Shown: positions 1 through 11,292, counted from the stretch's first letter. The stretch is 49,062 nucleotides of DNA from Pseudomonadota bacterium (GCA_021816925.1 JAKAWQ010000021.1:1-49062), one strand, 5' to 3'. A program made the numbers and translations. Notes: generated by a model from the sequence alone, not told the origin.

Positions 1-17
1 TGAGGTTCACGTTCCAT
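1..17 (-). CDS. possible 5' end of a CDS leaving the window
   Basis: On the minus strand an AGGAGG motif (about 30-35) is followed after 12 bases by an ATG at 17, which opens a frame reading M-E-R-E-P before the window ends. The spacing is longer than usual for a Shine-Dalgarno site and only five codons are visible, so neither the gene nor its product can be identified. Confidence 0.22.
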
Positions 18-58
18 ATTAATGAGCCGCCTCCTGGTTTTCGTGAATTCGGGGAAGG

Positions 59-85
59 GGCGGCGGCGGAGGCTGCGCCGCCGCC
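59..85 (-). terminator. GC-rich hairpin downstream of ettA
   Basis: Arms at 59-68 and 76-85 can form a 10-bp GC stem with a 7-base loop, about 150 bases past the ettA stop. No T-run follows on either strand, so this may be a weak or factor-assisted terminator or simply a GC-rich palindrome. The rest of 86-238 shows no convincing gene. Confidence 0.35.
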
Positions 86-238
86 GGGGGACGGGTAGAG
101 GGGTTCGCGGCTGCTCGGGCCGCATGGCGCGGCGCGGGCGGGTTGATTTGCCCTGCTGGCTCTGTTTTCGGTGATCGGCATGCGGCCGTGGCAAGAGCGC
201 CCCACGGCGCGGCGGCGATGGCCGCCCGACGCAATCGT

Positions 239-1918
239 TTACCGCGCGAGCGGCCGGTAGCGCAGCCGGTGCGGCTCGATCGAGGCCACGCCCAAGCGCC
301 GGCACTTGTCCGCCTCGTAGTCCTGGAAATTGCCGGCGAACCATTCGACATGGCCCTCGTCCTCGAATGCCAGGATGTGCGTCGCCAGCCGGTCGAGGAA
401 CCAGCGGTCGTGGCTGACCAACACCGCCGAACCCGCGAACGCCATCAGCGCCTCCTCGAGCGCCCGCAGCGTTTCCACATCGAGATCGTTGGTCGGCTCG
501 TCGAGCAGGATCACGTTGACACCCGACTTCAGCATCTTCGCCAGATGAACGCGGTTGCGCTCGCCCCCCGAAAGGCTCCCCACGCGCTTTTGCTGATCCG
601 CGCCACGGAAATTGAAGGCGCTCACATAGGCCCGCGAAGGCATGGCTCGCTTGCCGAGCACCACCACATCCTCCCCGCCGCTGATCTCCTCCCACACCGT
701 CTTCGCCGCATCGAGCGATTCGCGCGACTGATCGACATAACCGAGCCTGACCGTCTCGCCGATCCGCAAGGCGCCCTGATCGGGCTTCTCCTCGCCCACG
801 ATCATCCTGAGAAGCGTGGTCTTGCCCGCGCCGTTCGGACCGATCACGCCGACGATTCCCCCGGGCGGCAGGCTGAACGAAAGATCCTCGATCAACAGTC
901 GATCGCCCATCGCTTTCGTGAGATGCTCGGCCTCGATCACCAGATTGCCGAGCCTCGACCCCGGCGGAATCACGATCTCCGCCCCATTCGGTGCACGCTC
1001 CGCCGATTGCGCCAACATCGCCTCGTACTGCGCGATGCGTGCCTTCGATTTCGCCTGCCGCGCGCGAGGCGAGGCCGCGATCCATGCCCGCTCCTCGGCG
1101 AGCGCCCGCGCCCGCGCGCCCTCCTCCTTTTCCTCCACGAGCAGCCGCGCCCGCTTCTGCTCGAGCCACGCCGAATAGTTTCCCTCGAAGGGAATGCCGC
1201 GCCCGCGCTCGATCTCGAGGATCCACCCCGTCACGTTGTCGAGGAAGTAGCGGTCGTGCGTCACCACCAGCACCGTGCCTGCGTACTCCCGGAGCGTGCG
1301 CTCGAGCCAGGCGACACTCTCCGCATCGAGATGATTGGTGGGCTCATCGAGCAAAAGAAGGTCGGGCCTTTCGAGAAGCAGCCGGCAGAGCGCCACCCGC
1401 CGCCGCTCGCCGCCCGAGAGCGTCGCCACCTTCTGCAACGCCGGCGGGCAGCGCAGCGCATCGAGCGCGATTTCGATCCGGCGATCGAGCTCCCAGCCGT
1501 CCGCCGCGTCGATCGTCTCCTGCAGGCTCGCCTGCTCGGCGAGCAGCGCCTCCATCTCGGCGTCCTCGAGCGGTTCGGCAAAACGTTGGGAAACGGCATC
1601 GAACCGCGCGAGCGCGGCCTTGATCTCCTTGAACGCCTCCCCGACGCTCTCTCCCACCGTCTGCTCCGGATCGAGCAGCGGTTCCTGCGGCAGATAGCCG
1701 ACCCGCGCTCCCTCCGCCGCCCAGGTATCGCCCCCGAACTCCTTGTCGAGCCCCGCCATGATCCGCAAGAGCGTGGACTTGCCGGCGCCGTTCACGCCGA
1801 GCACCCCGATCTTAGCCCCCGGCAGAAAGGAAAGCGTGATCCCGCGAAAGACCTCCCGCCCCCCGGGCCAGGCCTTGGTCAGGTCCCGCATCACATAGAC
1901 GTACTGATAGCTCGGCAT
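239..1918 (-). CDS. ettA: energy-dependent translational throttle protein EttA (ABC-F ATPase)
   Basis: A soluble ABC-F protein with two ATPase domains and no membrane segments; the family binds the ribosomal E site and gates entry into elongation according to ATP/ADP. It has Walker A motifs GVNGAGKST and GPNGAGKTT, signatures [11 protein letters not shown] and [11 protein letters not shown], and Walker [13 protein letters not shown] and [11 protein letters not shown]. The linker between the domains is charged and Arg/Glu-rich, as in this family. The frame is open further upstream, but the start at 1918 ([13 protein letters not shown]) matches the usual EttA N-terminus and gives 559 residues, the normal family length. 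It stands alone on the minus strand beside a tRNA gene. Assignment to EttA rather than another ABC-F member rests on the [11 protein letters not shown] start and overall length. Confidence 0.93.
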   Translation of the reverse strand: MPSYQYVYVMRDLTKAWPGGREVFRGITLSFLPGAKIGVLGVNGAGKSTLLRIMAGLDKEFGGDTWAAEGARVGYLPQEPLLDPEQTVGESVGEAFKEIKAALARFDAVSQRFAEPLEDAEMEALLAEQASLQETIDAADGWELDRRIEIALDALRCPPALQKVATLSGGERRRVALCRLLLERPDLLLLDEPTNHLDAESVAWLERTLREYAGTVLVVTHDRYFLDNVTGWILEIERGRGIPFEGNYSAWLEQKRARLLVEEKEEGARARALAEERAWIAASPRARQAKSKARIAQYEAMLAQSAERAPNGAEIVIPPGSRLGNLVIEAEHLTKAMGDRLLIEDLSFSLPPGGIVGVIGPNGAGKTTLLRMIVGEEKPDQGALRIGETVRLGYVDQSRESLDAAKTVWEEISGGEDVVVLGKRAMPSRAYVSAFNFRGADQQKRVGSLSGGERNRVHLAKMLKSGVNVILLDEPTNDLDVETLRALEEALMAFAGSAVLVSHDRWFLDRLATHILAFEDEGHVEWFAGNFQDYEADKCRRLGVASIEPHRLRYRPLAR

Positions 1919-2034
1919 CTGCACTCGCTCAGCCGCCCGGGGCTCGGCAATGGTGGGGAGGAAGGGTTGGCAGCAACATCGTGCCGATCCGCCGGTTTGC
2001 AAAGGCCCGGCCCAAATGGGACCAGGCGCCCGCC

Positions 2035-2108
2035 TGCGCCCGGCAGGGCTCGAACCTGCAACCAGGCCGTTATGAGCGGTCCGCTCTGACCAGTTGAGCT
2101 ACGGGCGC
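2035..2108 (-). tRNA. tRNA with anticodon CAT (elongator Met or lysidine-type Ile2)
   Basis: A 74-nt cloverleaf: acceptor GCGCCCG pairs with CGGGCGC, the D arm is GCTC/GAGC, the anticodon loop is CTCATAA with CAT at 2074-2072, and the T arm is GCAGG-TTCGAGC-CCTGC. The discriminator base is A and CCA is not encoded. The anticodon stem GACCG/CGGCC has an A-C mismatch at the 28-42 position. It is not initiator tRNA, because it lacks the three G-C pairs closing the anticodon stem and has an ordinary 1-72 pair. Elongator Met and Ile2 (CAT read as ATA after lysidine modification) cannot be separated by eye. Confidence 0.9.
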
Positions 2109-2296
2109 GCGGCGTGCTTATCCGCCCCCGATCTCTGGCTCGCCTCGGCCCGAGAAGCAAGCCGGCCGCCCGGGCTCGTGTTGCCTTGCCCCGAGCCTTC
2201 TGGCATAGACCGCCCGCCTCGACCGGCCCCCGGCCGTTCGCCGTCGGGGTTTGCCTCTGCGCTCGTCCGGTCTCTGCAGGAAGGGGTCTTTCCGTA

Positions 2297-4387
<2,091 letters not shown>

Positions 4388-4551
4388 AGCCCTCGCATCC
4401 CGCTCCGGAACCTGGTTCCCCGCGCGAAGCGGAGATCGCCGGCTCCGCGGCGATCGCGAAGCCGGCACGCCCGCTTCCCTGTTGCGGACGCGCCGCTCAT
4501 CCTCACTTCTGTTGCCGTCGAGAGCGAACGGGGACAGCAGGACAGGAGCGG

Positions 4552-6426
4552 ATGCCCGAAGGAGAGGAAAACCGCGGCGCCCTGGTGATCGAGGCGGCGC
4601 TGGCAACGATGCCGGCGGTCCCCGGCGTCTATCGCATGCTCGACCGGCGCGGCAGCGCCCTCTACGTCGGCAAGGCGCGGGACCTCCGCAAACGCGTCGC
4701 CGCTTACACCCAGCCGGCGCGCCTTCCCGAGCGTCTGCGCCGGATGGTCTCCGAGACGACCGCGGTGGAAATCCTCACCACCCACACCGAGGCCGAGGCG
4801 CTCCTCCTCGAAGCCAACCTGATCAAGCGGCTGAAGCCGTGGTTCAACATCGTGCTCAGGGACGACAAGTCCTATCCGTGGCTGCTGCTCACCAAGGACC
4901 ACGAATTTCCGCAGATCGCCAAGCATCGCGGCGCGCAGCAACGCAAGGGCGACTACTGGGGGCCGTTCGCTTCCGCCTGGGCGGTCAACCAGGCCGTCAC
5001 CGCCATGCAGCGCATCTTCCTCCTCCGTTCCTGCGCCGACACCGTCTTTGCCAACCGCACCCGCCCTTGCCTTCTGTTCCAGATCCGCCGCTGCTCCGCA
5101 CCCTGCGTGGGGCGGATCGGCAAGGAAGAGTACGGACGGCTGGTCGCCCAGGCCGAGGCCTTCATGGCCGGCCGCGGCGTCACGGTGCAGCAGGACCTGG
5201 CAAACGAAATGGAAAAGGCCGCCGCCACCCTCAACTTCGAGCAGGCCGCCAGCCTCAGGGACCGTATCCGCGGCCTCACCCACGTGCAGGGGGCCGGCGT
5301 GGTCAATCCGGCGAGCCTCGGCGACGCCGACGTGATGGCCGCCTGGCAGGCAGCCGGCCAGGCCGCAATCGAGGTGTTCTTCATCCGCGGCGGGCACAAC
5401 AACGGCAACCGCGCCTTCTTTCCCGCGCACGCCAAGGGCGAGGCCGCCGGCGAGGTCCTCGGCGCATTCATCGGCCAGTTCTACGACGACAAGCCGCCGC
5501 CGCCCCTCGTGCTGCTGAGCCACTCGCCGCCCGAGCAGGCGCTGATTGCCGAGGCCCTGACCCTGAAGGCCGGCCGCCGCGTCAGGATCCTCGTGCCGGA
5601 GCGGGGCGAGAAGCGCGCCGTCGTGGCGCACGCCGAAACGAACGCGCGCGAGGCCCTGGAGCGCAAGCTCGCCGAGGCCGCCGGAACCTCGAAACTGCTG
5701 GCCGAGGTTGCCGCCCTCTTCGGCCTTCGCGCGCCGCCCTCCCGCATCGAGATCTACGACAACAGCCACATCATGGGCGCCAACCCCTATGGCGTCATGG
5801 TCGTTGCGGGGCCGGAGGGCTTCGAGAAGGCCGCCTACCGCAAATTCTCGATCCGCGGGCCGCTCGCTCCCGGGGATGACTACGCGATGCTCCGAGAGGT
5901 GTTCGATCGCCGCTTCGGCCGGCTCGCCTCCGAGCGGGCGGCGGGCGAAGCACCGCCGGCGCCTGACCTCGTGCTGATCGACGGCGGCGCGGGCCAGCTC
6001 GGCGCGGCGGCCGCGGTGCTCGAGCGCCTGGGGCTCGGCCCCCTGCCGCTGGTCGCGATCGCCAAGGGGCCCGATCGCAACGCCGGCCGCGAATGGCTTC
6101 ACCTCGCCGGCCGCGAGCCCGCGCAACTGCCGCCGACGAGCCCCGTGCTCTACTACCTGCAACGGCTGCGCGACGAGGCGCACCGTTTTGCCATCACCAG
6201 CCACCGGAGCGGCCGCGCGCGCGGGCTCCGCCAGAGCGAGCTCGACGCAATCGCGGGCGTCGGGCCGGCCCGCAAACGGGCGCTTCTCAACCACTTCGGC
6301 TCGGCGCGCGGGATCAAGGGGGCCGGACTCGCCGATCTCGAGGCCGCTCCCGGCGTCTCGCGCGAGACGGCGCGCCGCGTCTACGCGTATTTTCATCCCG
6401 GCGCCCGCCTCGCGGACGTTTCCTGA
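4552..6426 (+). CDS. uvrC: excinuclease ABC subunit C
   Basis: Dual-incision endonuclease of nucleotide-excision repair. The 624-residue protein has the full family layout. The N-terminal GIY-YIG nuclease (PGVYRM near residue 24, [11 protein letters not shown] near 39, catalytic Glu in [10 protein letters not shown] near 87) is followed by a Cys-containing linker and a UVR motif around 215-245 that contacts UvrB. The RNase H-like second nuclease comes next (IEIYDNSH near 398, later DLVLIDGG), then tandem helix-hairpin-helix repeats ([17 protein letters not shown]). An ACAGGAG site precedes the ATG. It is followed after 30 bases by pgsA, the common proteobacterial uvrC-pgsA order, so co-transcription is likely. 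Confidence 0.97.
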   Translation: MPEGEENRGALVIEAALATMPAVPGVYRMLDRRGSALYVGKARDLRKRVAAYTQPARLPERLRRMVSETTAVEILTTHTEAEALLLEANLIKRLKPWFNIVLRDDKSYPWLLLTKDHEFPQIAKHRGAQQRKGDYWGPFASAWAVNQAVTAMQRIFLLRSCADTVFANRTRPCLLFQIRRCSAPCVGRIGKEEYGRLVAQAEAFMAGRGVTVQQDLANEMEKAAATLNFEQAASLRDRIRGLTHVQGAGVVNPASLGDADVMAAWQAAGQAAIEVFFIRGGHNNGNRAFFPAHAKGEAAGEVLGAFIGQFYDDKPPPPLVLLSHSPPEQALIAEALTLKAGRRVRILVPERGEKRAVVAHAETNAREALERKLAEAAGTSKLLAEVAALFGLRAPPSRIEIYDNSHIMGANPYGVMVVAGPEGFEKAAYRKFSIRGPLAPGDDYAMLREVFDRRFGRLASERAAGEAPPAPDLVLIDGGAGQLGAAAAVLERLGLGPLPLVAIAKGPDRNAGREWLHLAGREPAQLPPTSPVLYYLQRLRDEAHRFAITSHRSGRARGLRQSELDAIAGVGPARKRALLNHFGSARGIKGAGLADLEAAPGVSRETARRVYAYFHPGARLADVS

Positions 6427-6456
6427 GAGGGCCGGGAGCACTACTTTCCGTCTCGC

Positions 6457-7107
6457 ATGCTGACCGATCTGCCGAACCTCCTCACGCTCTCGCGCATCGG
6501 CGCGGTGCCGCTCGTGGTGGCGCTGGCGATGCTCGGCCGCCCGCTTGCGGATCTCGCCGCCTGCCTGATTTTCGCCGTTGCCGCGCTCACCGACTATTTC
6601 GACGGCCGGATCGCTCGCGGCAGGCGCCAGCTCTCGGAATTCGGCCGCATGCTCGACCCGATCGCCGACAAGCTCCTCGTCGGGGCGACACTCATGGTGC
6701 TCGCGGGCGAGGGGCGGCTTGGCCGACTCAGCCTGTTGCCGGCCATCGTGATCATGCTGCGCGAGATCCTGGTGAGCGGCCTTCGCGAATATCTGGCGGG
6801 ACTGAGCGTGGGCCTGCCCGTCACCCCGCTCGCCAAGTGGAAAACCGGCTTCCAGATGGCGGCCCTCGGCACGCTTCTCGCCGGCGACGCTGCGGGCCGA
6901 CTGATCGGACTGGCGTTCCTGCCCGTCACCGCGATCGGCACGCTGATGCTCTGGGTCGCGGCGGGGCTGACGTTGATGACCGGCTGGGGTTATCTTGCCG
7001 CCGGATTGAGCCACGTGATGCCGGTCGAGCACGGCCCGGGGAGGCCGTTACCCGCCTCCCCGGTGCCGTCGGGCGGAACGCGCGGAGGCCGGACCAAGGA
7101 GCCATGA
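6457..7107 (+). CDS. pgsA: CDP-diacylglycerol-glycerol-3-phosphate 3-phosphatidyltransferase
   Basis: Inner-membrane enzyme that makes phosphatidylglycerol phosphate, the committed step to phosphatidylglycerol and cardiolipin. The 216-residue protein carries the CDP-alcohol phosphotransferase signature D-x2-DG-x2-AR-x8-G-x3-D-x3-D, visible from DYFDGRIAR through FGRMLDPIADK at about residues 46-72. Several hydrophobic helices follow. The length is slightly above the family norm because of a short hydrophilic tail after residue 190. Its stop overlaps a possible ATG of the next gene at 7104, which suggests translational coupling into the lipoprotein-moaD-moaE run. Confidence 0.95.
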   Translation: MLTDLPNLLTLSRIGAVPLVVALAMLGRPLADLAACLIFAVAALTDYFDGRIARGRRQLSEFGRMLDPIADKLLVGATLMVLAGEGRLGRLSLLPAIVIMLREILVSGLREYLAGLSVGLPVTPLAKWKTGFQMAALGTLLAGDAAGRLIGLAFLPVTAIGTLMLWVAAGLTLMTGWGYLAAGLSHVMPVEHGPGRPLPASPVPSGGTRGGRTKEP

Positions 7108-7109
7108 CC

Positions 7110-7706
7110 ATGCGGCGCACCGCTTTCCTCGGCCTTTCGTTGCTGCTCTCCGGCTGCAGCGGCTTCGGCAGCTTCCTCGGAGCCACATTCAGCCTGAACG
7201 GCGATCCCGCCCGCCCTGTCGCAGCGGTGGAGAACGAGCAGAGGGCGAATGGGCAGGCGGTGAACGCGGCGCCGATCCCGGTCCAAACGGGCAATGTCTG
7301 GCCGGGCCCGATCAAGCCCCTGCCCTCGCTCGCCCAAATCGCGAAAACCCTGCCCGAGGCCGCGGGCGTGCCGACATTGCCGGCCGTGCCGGTGAACCCG
7401 GCGGAGCCCGTTCCGCCGATCAACGCCCCGCCGGCCGTCGCCCCGCCGCCTGCCACCGCCGTGCCCCCCGCCGGACCGCCTGCCACCACCTCGCCCACCG
7501 CCTCGCAATACCGCCCGAGCGTGCAGGTCGGCACGATGATCTCCACCTCGCACGGACCGGAAAAAGTCTCTGGCGGCACCGGCAATTTCCTGACGCTGAC
7601 CACTCCCGGCGGACAATACGGCGGCATCATGGTGCCGAACGGCAACGGCACCAGCACGATCATCCGTCCGGACGGATCGGTGGAGACGGTGGCAACACCG
7701 CACTGA
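7110..7706 (+). CDS. proline-rich lipoprotein of unknown function
   Basis: A 198-residue protein with a lipoprotein signal peptide (MRRTAFLGLSLLLSGC, lipobox LLSG-C, lipidated Cys16). A low-complexity Pro/Ala-rich middle at roughly residues 85-140 resembles a periplasmic tether. The C-terminal part is Gly/Thr-rich and contains TSHGPEKVSGGTGNFLTL and NGTSTIIRPDGSVET. ATG 7104 overlaps the pgsA stop, but the AAGGAG at 7096-7101 sits 8 bases before ATG 7110, so the latter is preferred. I do not recognise a domain. The position between pgsA and moaD suggests only co-transcription; a surface or periplasmic role is inferred from the signal peptide. Confidence 0.75.
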   Translation: MRRTAFLGLSLLLSGCSGFGSFLGATFSLNGDPARPVAAVENEQRANGQAVNAAPIPVQTGNVWPGPIKPLPSLAQIAKTLPEAAGVPTLPAVPVNPAEPVPPINAPPAVAPPPATAVPPAGPPATTSPTASQYRPSVQVGTMISTSHGPEKVSGGTGNFLTLTTPGGQYGGIMVPNGNGTSTIIRPDGSVETVATPH

Positions 7707-7709
7707 GAC

Positions 7710-7964
7710 ATGCGCCTGCTCTATTTCGCCTGGCTCCGCGAGCGCCTCGGGCGCGCCGAGGAAGAGGTCACGCCGCCGCCCTCGGTCGAGACCGTGGCCG
7801 ATCTGATGGCTTGGCTCGGCGCCAGGGAGGCCGGACGAACGACCGCCGCCTTCGCCGAACCCGGCTTGATCCGCGCGGCGGTGAACCAGGAGTTCGCCGG
7901 ACCCGGAACGCGGCTCGCCCCCGGTGACGAGGTGGCGTTCTTCCCGCCCGTGACCGGCGGCTGA
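7710..7964 (+). CDS. moaD: molybdopterin synthase sulfur-carrier subunit MoaD
   Basis: Small ubiquitin-fold sulfur carrier (84 residues) that is thiocarboxylated on its C-terminal glycine and delivers sulfur to cyclic pyranopterin monophosphate inside the MoaD-MoaE complex. The sequence shows the family start (MRLLYFAWLRERLG) and the obligatory ending FFPPVTGG with the terminal Gly-Gly. It starts 3 bases after the preceding stop and lies 12 bases upstream of moaE, its obligate partner. Confidence 0.95.
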   Translation: MRLLYFAWLRERLGRAEEEVTPPPSVETVADLMAWLGAREAGRTTAAFAEPGLIRAAVNQEFAGPGTRLAPGDEVAFFPPVTGG

Positions 7965-7976
7965 ACGGAGCCGCCG

Positions 7977-8435
7977 ATGGCTGGGGCCGTGGTCAGGATC
8001 GGAGCCGCCGATTTCGAACCGGGCGCCGAACTCCGCTCGCTCTCCGAACGAACCGAAGGGGCCGGAGGCCTCGGCTGCTTCATCGGCATCGTCCGCGGCG
8101 AGGCCGCCGGGCGGCCGATCGCGGCAATGACGCTCGAACACTATCCGGGAATGACGGAGCGGGCGGTCCGGGCGATCGCCGAGGAAGCGCAAAATCGCTG
8201 GCACCTGCTTGGCACGACCGTGATCCACCGCGTCGGCCGGCTCACTCCCGGCGAACGCATCGTCCTTGTCATGGCCGCCGCCCTGCACCGCGGGCCGGCA
8301 CTCGAGGCAACGTCCTTCCTGATCGATTGGCTGAAAACCAAGGCGCCGTTCTGGAAGAAGGAGCACTTCACCGACGGCGCCGAGGCGTGGGTTGCCGCGC
8401 GCGCATCCGACGAGGCGGCGGCCACGCGCTGGTGA
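7977..8435 (+). CDS. moaE: molybdopterin synthase catalytic subunit MoaE
   Basis: Large subunit of molybdopterin synthase, which converts cyclic pyranopterin monophosphate to molybdopterin using sulfur from MoaD. The 152-residue length is normal. Conserved elements are GGLGCFIGIVRG near residue 32, LEHYPGMTERA, and the C-terminal lysine-rich active-site segment KTKAPFWKKEHF (about 121-132), which supplies the catalytic lysines. A GGAG lies about 6 bases before the ATG. The molybdate/tungstate-type ABC genes start 116 bases downstream, so cofactor assembly and metal uptake are adjacent. Confidence 0.95.
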   Translation: MAGAVVRIGAADFEPGAELRSLSERTEGAGGLGCFIGIVRGEAAGRPIAAMTLEHYPGMTERAVRAIAEEAQNRWHLLGTTVIHRVGRLTPGERIVLVMAAALHRGPALEATSFLIDWLKTKAPFWKKEHFTDGAEAWVAARASDEAAATRW

Positions 8436-8463
8436 AAGCGGGCGCGCTCGGCCCCGCCGGCGT

Positions 8464-8523
8464 TTGACGTTATGTGCAGGGGTTGACGTTATGTGCAGCG
8501 GGCGATATCGTCCCGCTAACATA
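8464..8523 (+). promoter_or_regulatory. control region of the mod-type operon: 19-bp tandem repeat plus inverted repeat
   Basis: TTGACGTTATGTGCAG occurs twice, at 8464-8479 and 8483-8498 (period 19). The second copy supplies a -35-like TTGACG (8483-8488), 17 bases before a -10-like TATCGT (8506-8511). Overlapping the putative core promoter is an interrupted inverted repeat: TATGT (8490-8494) and AGCGGG (8497-8502) mirror CCCGCT (8512-8517) and ACATA (8519-8523). This looks like a repressor operator over a promoter. A metal-oxyanion regulator is inferred from context; the motif is not one I can match to classical ModE. Confidence 0.6.
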
Positions 8524-8551
8524 TCGCCGACCCCGCAAAGGAGGATCAGGC

Positions 8552-9448
8552 ATGCGCCGGTTCGTGCTCGCCGCCTTGCTCCTGGCGGCCTCTTCCACGC
8601 AACCGGCCGCCGCGCGCACCATCCGCGTCGCCTACGCGGGCGCGATGGGAGTCGTGATGGACCATGTCATCGGCCCCGCATTCGCCAAGGAAAACGCCGC
8701 GACCTATCAGGGCATCGGGCAAGGCGCCTACGCGCTCGCGCGGCTGATCGCGGCGAAGCGGCTCTCGGCCGACGTCTTCATTTCGATCACGCCGGGGCCG
8801 GTCAAAATTCTTTCCAAGGCGGGGCTCATTGACCAGGCCGTGCCCGTCGCCAGCACCGCGATGGTGATCGCCTACAGCCCGAAGAGCCGGTTTGCCGCCG
8901 CGTTCGCCGGCGGCACGCCCTGGTGGCAAGTGCTGGAAAGCCGCGGGCTCCGCTTCGGCCGCACTGATCCGAAAACCGATCCGCAAGGCCAGAACATCGT
9001 CTTCACGATGCTGCTGGCCGAACGCTACTACCACGAGCCAGGCCTCGCCCGGCGGATCCTCGGTCCCCTCCTCAACCCCGCGCAGATCTTCACCGAACCC
9101 TCGATCCTGAGCCGTCTCGAAGCGGGCCAGATCGACGCAAGCTCCGCCTACGAGAGCGCGGTGCTCTCGCACCACTTGCCGTTCGTCCGGCTGCCGGACG
9201 AGATCAATCTCAGCAACCCGGCCATGGACAAGGCCTGGTACAGCACGGTGCATTTCTCGCTGCCGGGACCGAACGGCCAGCCGCATGAGCTTGGAACGGA
9301 GCCGCTCGTCTTCTACGCCGCGGCCCTGAAGAACGCGCCCCGGCCCGCGCTCGCCCAGCGCTTCGTGAAGTTCCTGCTGAGTCCGGCCGGCCGGCAGGCG
9401 TTTGCCGCGACCGGCTACGGCAAGCCGAAGGGCGGCCCGATCCGGTGA
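8552..9448 (+). CDS. molybdate/tungstate-type ABC transporter substrate-binding protein (ModA/WtpA-like)
   Basis: Periplasmic oxyanion-binding protein of 298 residues with a Sec signal peptide (MRRFVLAALLLAASS, cleavage near AAA-R at 21-22). Family hallmarks are the GAMGVVMDHVIGPAFAKE strand-helix, QGAYALARLI, ADVFISITPG, and the mid-domain segment RTDPKTDPQGQNIVF that resembles the DP-x2-DP-x-G signature of WtpA/ModA proteins. An AAGGAGG lies 8 bases before the ATG. The permease and ATPase genes follow with overlap or near-overlap, and moaDE lie immediately upstream, which supports molybdate or tungstate as substrate. Sequence alone cannot choose between the two metals. Confidence 0.85.
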   Translation: MRRFVLAALLLAASSTQPAAARTIRVAYAGAMGVVMDHVIGPAFAKENAATYQGIGQGAYALARLIAAKRLSADVFISITPGPVKILSKAGLIDQAVPVASTAMVIAYSPKSRFAAAFAGGTPWWQVLESRGLRFGRTDPKTDPQGQNIVFTMLLAERYYHEPGLARRILGPLLNPAQIFTEPSILSRLEAGQIDASSAYESAVLSHHLPFVRLPDEINLSNPAMDKAWYSTVHFSLPGPNGQPHELGTEPLVFYAAALKNAPRPALAQRFVKFLLSPAGRQAFAATGYGKPKGGPIR

Positions 9449-10239
9449 GTGCGGCGCGGGCGTCGTTCCGCACTCGCGCGGGCGGCTTTCCCGCCGCGCC
9501 CGTGCTCGGGCTCCTCGCACTCCTCTTCCTCACAGCGCCGTTCGCCGCACTCGCCTTCGCAACCGAGTGGCGGCGCTTCCATTTCATTTCGGGCGATTTC
9601 GACGCTGCCTTCGTTTCGGTCGCTTTGAGCCTGCTTGCCTTGCCGATCATCGCCGCCTTCGGCACCCCGCTCGCCTGGTGGCTGGCGCGGCGCGAATTCC
9701 GCTGGAAGTGGCTGATCGACGCAGCCGTTCTCCTCCCCCTCCTCACCCCGCCGCTGGCGCTCGGGATCCTGCTTGCCTCGCTCTACGGCCCGTACGGCCC
9801 GGCGGGTGCGCTTCTCGAGCGCGTCGGGCTCGTGCTCACCAACACTGCCCCTGCCTTCGTGCTGGCGCAGATCTACGGCGCGATGCCCTACTACGTCATC
9901 ACGGCCCGGGCCGCCTTCGAGTCCGTGCCGCGCGAACTCGAGGATCTCGCGCTCACGCTCGGCAAGGAACGCTGGCAGGTCTTCCTCGAGGTGAGCCTGC
10001 CGTTGGCGCGTCTCGGGCTCGCCGCCGGCCTCGCACTCGCCTGGGTGCGCGCGCTGGGCGAGTTCGGGATCGTGCTGATCACCGCCTATTTCCCGCACGG
10101 AATCCCCGTCAAGCTCTGGGTCAATCTCGAGGATACCGGGCTCTCTGCGGTCTATCCGCTGCTTTGGCTCTTCTTCCTCGTGGCGATGCCGCTGCCGCTC
10201 TGGCTCGGCATGGTTTCACGCAGGCGCGGCATATTCTGA
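9445..10239 (+). CDS. molybdate/tungstate-type ABC transporter permease
   Basis: Inner-membrane permease of 264 residues with about six transmembrane helices. The binding-protein-dependent transport (EAA) loop is visible as ELEDLALTLGKERWQVFLEVSLP-like sequence around residues 171-193, which contacts the ATPase. Translation most likely starts at the GTG that overlaps the preceding stop (GTGA at 9445-9448), so it is translationally coupled to the binding-protein gene. Homology to ModB/WtpB is inferred from fold and operon position. Confidence 0.88.
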   Translation: MSAARASFRTRAGGFPAAPVLGLLALLFLTAPFAALAFATEWRRFHFISGDFDAAFVSVALSLLALPIIAAFGTPLAWWLARREFRWKWLIDAAVLLPLLTPPLALGILLASLYGPYGPAGALLERVGLVLTNTAPAFVLAQIYGAMPYYVITARAAFESVPRELEDLALTLGKERWQVFLEVSLPLARLGLAAGLALAWVRALGEFGIVLITAYFPHGIPVKLWVNLEDTGLSAVYPLLWLFFLVAMPLPLWLGMVSRRRGIF

Positions 10240-10242
10240 GGC

Positions 10243-11292
10243 ATGGAGATCGCCTATCGGCTGGACCGGCCGCTCCCTATCGAGGCGCGGCTGACGGTGG
10301 CCGGCTTCACCGTGCTGGCCGGCGCGAGCGGCGAGGGCAAGACGAGCCTGCTCAAGGCCATCGCCGGGCTTCTCCCGGCTGAGGGCGAACCCTTTGGCGG
10401 GCTGCCGCCGCAGCGCCGTCCGGTCGGCTATCTGCCGCAAGGCTATGCGCTCTTCCCGCACCTCCTTGCCTGGGAGAACGTGGCGTTTGCGTTGCCGCGG
10501 GGACGCGGCCGCCGCGAGCGGGCCTTGGCGCTCATGGCGCGCCTTGGCGTTGCCGGGCTTGCCGAGCGCTTGCCGCAGGCACTCTCGGGCGGCCAGCAGC
10601 AGCGCGTGGCGCTCGCCCGCGCGCTCGCCCGCGACCCCGAGCTTCTGCTCCTCGACGAACCCACCTCCGCCCTCGATCCCGCGACGCGCGACGCCGTGCT
10701 CGGCGAACTGATCGAGGAGATCCGCCGCATAGGGTTGCCCACCCTCGCCGTGACCCACGACGTGCATCTCGCGGCAATGGCCGACCGCATGGCCTTGCTG
10801 GTGGGCCGGCGCATCGTTCAGCAGGGCACGCCCCGGCAGGTCTTCGCCGCCCCCGTGGACAGCCGCGCCGCCCGGCTGCTCGGCTACCGCAACCTCCTCA
10901 CCGGCACGGTCGACTCGCTCGCGGCCGGCTTCGCGTTGGTGGCGCTCGACGGGCTTCGGCTCGCCGCGCCGGCGCCGCCCTGGGCGGCACGCGGCATGCG
11001 CGTCGGCATCGCGATCCGCTCGGAGGATATTTCTCTCGTGGAGACCGGTGCAGCGCCAGCCGATGCGAACGCGCTCGAGCGGATTGCGCTCGCCCTCACG
11101 CTGACCGAGGTCCGCGAAGAAGGTCTGGCACTCCGCCTCGCCGCGCACGGCAGCGTCGCGCTCGATATCCTCCTTCCGCGCGGCGCCGCGGGCAGCGGCC
11201 TCTCTGCCGGCGCGCGCGTGCTGGCGCTGATCCGCCCCGAACACGTGCACCTCTTCCGCGCCGAGATAGTACCAGGAATCATGCATGGGTGA
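10243..11292 (+). CDS. molybdate/tungstate-type ABC transporter ATP-binding protein
   Basis: Cytoplasmic ATPase of 349 residues driving the adjacent permease. It has Walker A GASGEGKTS near residue 29, a Q-loop in YLPQGYALFPHL, the ABC signature LSGGQQQRVALARAL, Walker [13 protein letters not shown] and the H-loop VTHD. A C-terminal extension of about 130 residues resembles the TOBE-type regulatory domain of ModC/CysA-class ATPases. It begins 3 bases after the permease stop. The end of the gene, including the stop codon, lies inside the first copy of an 18-bp repeat that begins the element at 11284, so the last two or three codons may derive from an insertion. Confidence 0.9.
   Translation: MEIAYRLDRPLPIEARLTVAGFTVLAGASGEGKTSLLKAIAGLLPAEGEPFGGLPPQRRPVGYLPQGYALFPHLLAWENVAFALPRGRGRRERALALMARLGVAGLAERLPQALSGGQQQRVALARALARDPELLLLDEPTSALDPATRDAVLGELIEEIRRIGLPTLAVTHDVHLAAMADRMALLVGRRIVQQGTPRQVFAAPVDSRAARLLGYRNLLTGTVDSLAAGFALVALDGLRLAAPAPPWAARGMRVGIAIRSEDISLVETGAAPADANALERIALALTLTEVREEGLALRLAAHGSVALDILLPRGAAGSGLSAGARVLALIRPEHVHLFRAEIVPGIMHG

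Noticed and set aside
19-351. Minus-strand open frame at the window start
   Set aside because: Overlaps the 3' end of ettA in another frame, is Arg/Pro/Ala low complexity and has no recognisable domain.
143-2089. Long open frame (648 codons) opposite ettA
   Set aside because: It mirrors the ettA coding strand in GC-rich DNA, has Arg/Pro/His-rich low-complexity composition and no family motifs, whereas ettA has full ABC motifs.
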